From NCBI RefSeq assembly GCF_001580365.1, contig NZ_CP014480.1, forward strand, positions 2,047,008-2,111,007: DNA of 64,000 nucleotides, given 5' to 3'. Of this stretch, positions 62,740 to 64,000 are shown in pieces. The notes below the pieces were generated by a model. The model was not told the origin of the DNA, searched no databases, and was given only the letters and a program-made list of their open reading frames with translations. Positions within the stretch are counted from its first letter, which is position 1. Each line of letters opens with the position of its first letter. The DNA is from Kocuria turfanensis (GTDB taxonomy: Bacteria; Actinomycetota; Actinomycetes; Actinomycetales; Micrococcaceae). Position numbers and translations under genes: made by a program.

Positions 62740-64000
62740 CCCGCACTCCCGCCCACCGGGCCGAACCGGCCCGCGGCGCCCAGCACCTCGGGCTGCTCTT
62801 CGTGGGCCTGATGCTCTCGATGCTGCTGGCCGCGCTGAACCAGACCGTGCTCAGCACGGCGCTGCCCACGATCGTGGGCGAGCTCAACGGGGTGAACGAG
62901 ATGCTGTGGGTGATCACCGCCTACATCCTGGCCTCGACGATCATGATGCCGGTCTACGGCAAGCTCGGCGACCTGATGGGCCGCAGGCCCCTGCTGCTCG
63001 GCGCGATCCTGGTCTTCATGGCCGGGTCCGTGGTCGGGGCGCTCGCCGGGACCATCGAGGTCCTCATCGCGGCCCGCGCGATCCAGGGCCTGGGCGGCGG
63101 CGGGCTGATCATCCTCTCCCAGGCCGCCATCGCCGACGTGGTCCCCGCCCGGGACCGCGGGAAGTACATGGGCGTCATGGGCGGGGTGTTCGCCGTGTCC
63201 TCGGTGGCCGGTCCGCTGCTGGGCGGCTGGTTCACCGAGGGCCCCGGCTGGCGCTGGGCCTTCTGGATCAACGTCCCGCTCGGACTGCTCGCCCTGGCCG
63301 GCGCCGTGCTGTTCCTCAAGCTGCCCCGGCATGCCGGCCGGCCGCGCCTGGACATCGGCGGGATGGTGCTGCTGGCCGTGGCCACGACCTGCCTGGTCCT
63401 GTTCGCCACCTGGGGCGGCGGCAAGTACGCCTGGACCGACCCCGTGATCCTCGGCCTGATCGCCGGCACGCTCGCGGCCGGGGCCGCGTTCGTGGCCGTG
63501 GAGCGGCGCACCGCCGAGCCGATCATCCCGATGCACCTGTTCGGCGAGCGCAACTTCGTGCTCACCACCGTCGCCGGGCTGCTCACCGGCGTGGGGATGT
63601 TCGGCGCCATCGGCTACCTGCCGACCTACCTGCAGATGGTCTTCGGCGTGGACGCCACCGCCTCCGGGCTGCTGATGGTCCCGATGATGGGCACCCTGCT
63701 CGTCACCTCGGTCCTCGCCGGGCGGGCGGTGAGCCGCACCGGGCGCTACAAGTGGCTGCCGGTGGTCGGCAGCGTGGTCGTGGCCGTGGCCATGGGCCTG
63801 CTCTCCACCCTGACCCCCGAGCAGGGGGTGTGGCACGTGTGCCTCTACATCGCAGTCCTGGGCCTGGGGCTGGGCCTGTCCATGCAGGTGCTGGTGCTCA
63901 TCGTGCAGAACACCTTCCCGCTGCGGCAGGTCGGCACGGCCACCGCGGCGAACAACTTCTTCCGCCAGATCGGCGCGACCCTCGGCTCCGGCGTGGTCGG
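62736..64000 (+). CDS. DHA2/EmrB-type MFS drug efflux pump, partial
   Basis: At least 421 residues, cut by the right window edge. 14-helix DHA2 type: LLAALNQTVLSTALPTIVGEL, GKLGDLMGRRPLLL (loop motif A), WRWAFWINVPLGLLAL (motif specific to 14-TMS pumps). Exports toxic compounds with the proton gradient. Translationally coupled to tetR. Confidence 0.93.
   Translation, partial: MTRTPAHRAEPARGAQHLGLLFVGLMLSMLLAALNQTVLSTALPTIVGELNGVNEMLWVITAYILASTIMMPVYGKLGDLMGRRPLLLGAILVFMAGSVVGALAGTIEVLIAARAIQGLGGGGLIILSQAAIADVVPARDRGKYMGVMGGVFAVSSVAGPLLGGWFTEGPGWRWAFWINVPLGLLALAGAVLFLKLPRHAGRPRLDIGGMVLLAVATTCLVLFATWGGGKYAWTDPVILGLIAGTLAAGAAFVAVERRTAEPIIPMHLFGERNFVLTTVAGLLTGVGMFGAIGYLPTYLQMVFGVDATASGLLMVPMMGTLLVTSVLAGRAVSRTGRYKWLPVVGSVVVAVAMGLLSTLTPEQGVWHVCLYIAVLGLGLGLSMQVLVLIVQNTFPLRQVGTATAANNFFRQIGATLGSGVV

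Overview
The window is very GC-rich, with GTG starts, ATGA/GTGA gene overlaps, a leaderless thiE and actinobacterial-type riboswitches. It looks like a Micrococcales/Micrococcaceae-like actinobacterium (inference from style and gene content; no rRNA is present). The left three quarters is an accessory metal- and sulfur-stress island. The right quarter looks like ordinary chromosome.

Layout. 0.6-11.2 kb: a reactive-sulfur island with a CsoR/CstR-type repressor, two rhodaneses, TauE/SafE, thioredoxin, two metallo-beta-lactamase/rhodanese fusions, a NiCoT transporter, two MFS carriers and a DsrE-like protein. ATACCCC..GGGGTAT operator boxes stand in front of the repressor/rhodanese pair and both fusion enzymes. 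11.3-20.2 kb: remnants (a type II GAPDH tail and a UspA with an in-frame amber codon), then a copper block: beta-propeller lipoprotein, CopR-like regulator, sensor kinase broken by an IS256-family element, copper chaperone, DUF305 lipoprotein, SHOCT protein and Tat-exported multicopper oxidase. 20.2-22.5 kb: an APC permease and a K+ channel-like protein. 22.6-30.8 kb, minus strand: an unusual complex I-like operon nuoA-X-H-J-K-L-M-N with no nuoC-G or nuoI, a degenerate NuoH quinone loop and a NuoB-like protein with eight MDHGE repeats. 30.9-41 kb: DUF305 proteins, an 18-Cys copper-storage protein, a 6PGDH, an NlpC/P60 protein behind a c-di-AMP riboswitch, a second intact CopRS-like pair and a membrane acyltransferase. 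41.1-45.8 kb: a second IS copy of equal length with an identical encoded protein, and two serine resolvases.

From 46 kb: a ferritin-like/VIT1 protein; an organosulfur operon (sfnB-like, MFS, flavin monooxygenase) behind a SAM-I riboswitch; the thiamine operon thiO-S-G-F behind a TPP riboswitch with divergent thiE; then a tail-anchored unknown, VOC protein, esterase, aldo/keto reductase, and a TetR/EmrB-type efflux pair cut by the window end.

Circuits. Two regulatory codes tie the island together. The 16-17 bp CsoR/CstR boxes control persulfide handling and probably the copper chaperone. A direct repeat with an 11-bp period (TGAAGNTTN-NN-TGAAGATTN) recurs at seven places, including upstream of the first response regulator, the copper-storage operon and a His-rich DUF305 gene. 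It looks like the CopR operator. The two directly repeated IS copies bracket about 26 kb holding nearly the whole copper and complex I-like block, so that segment could be lost by recombination.
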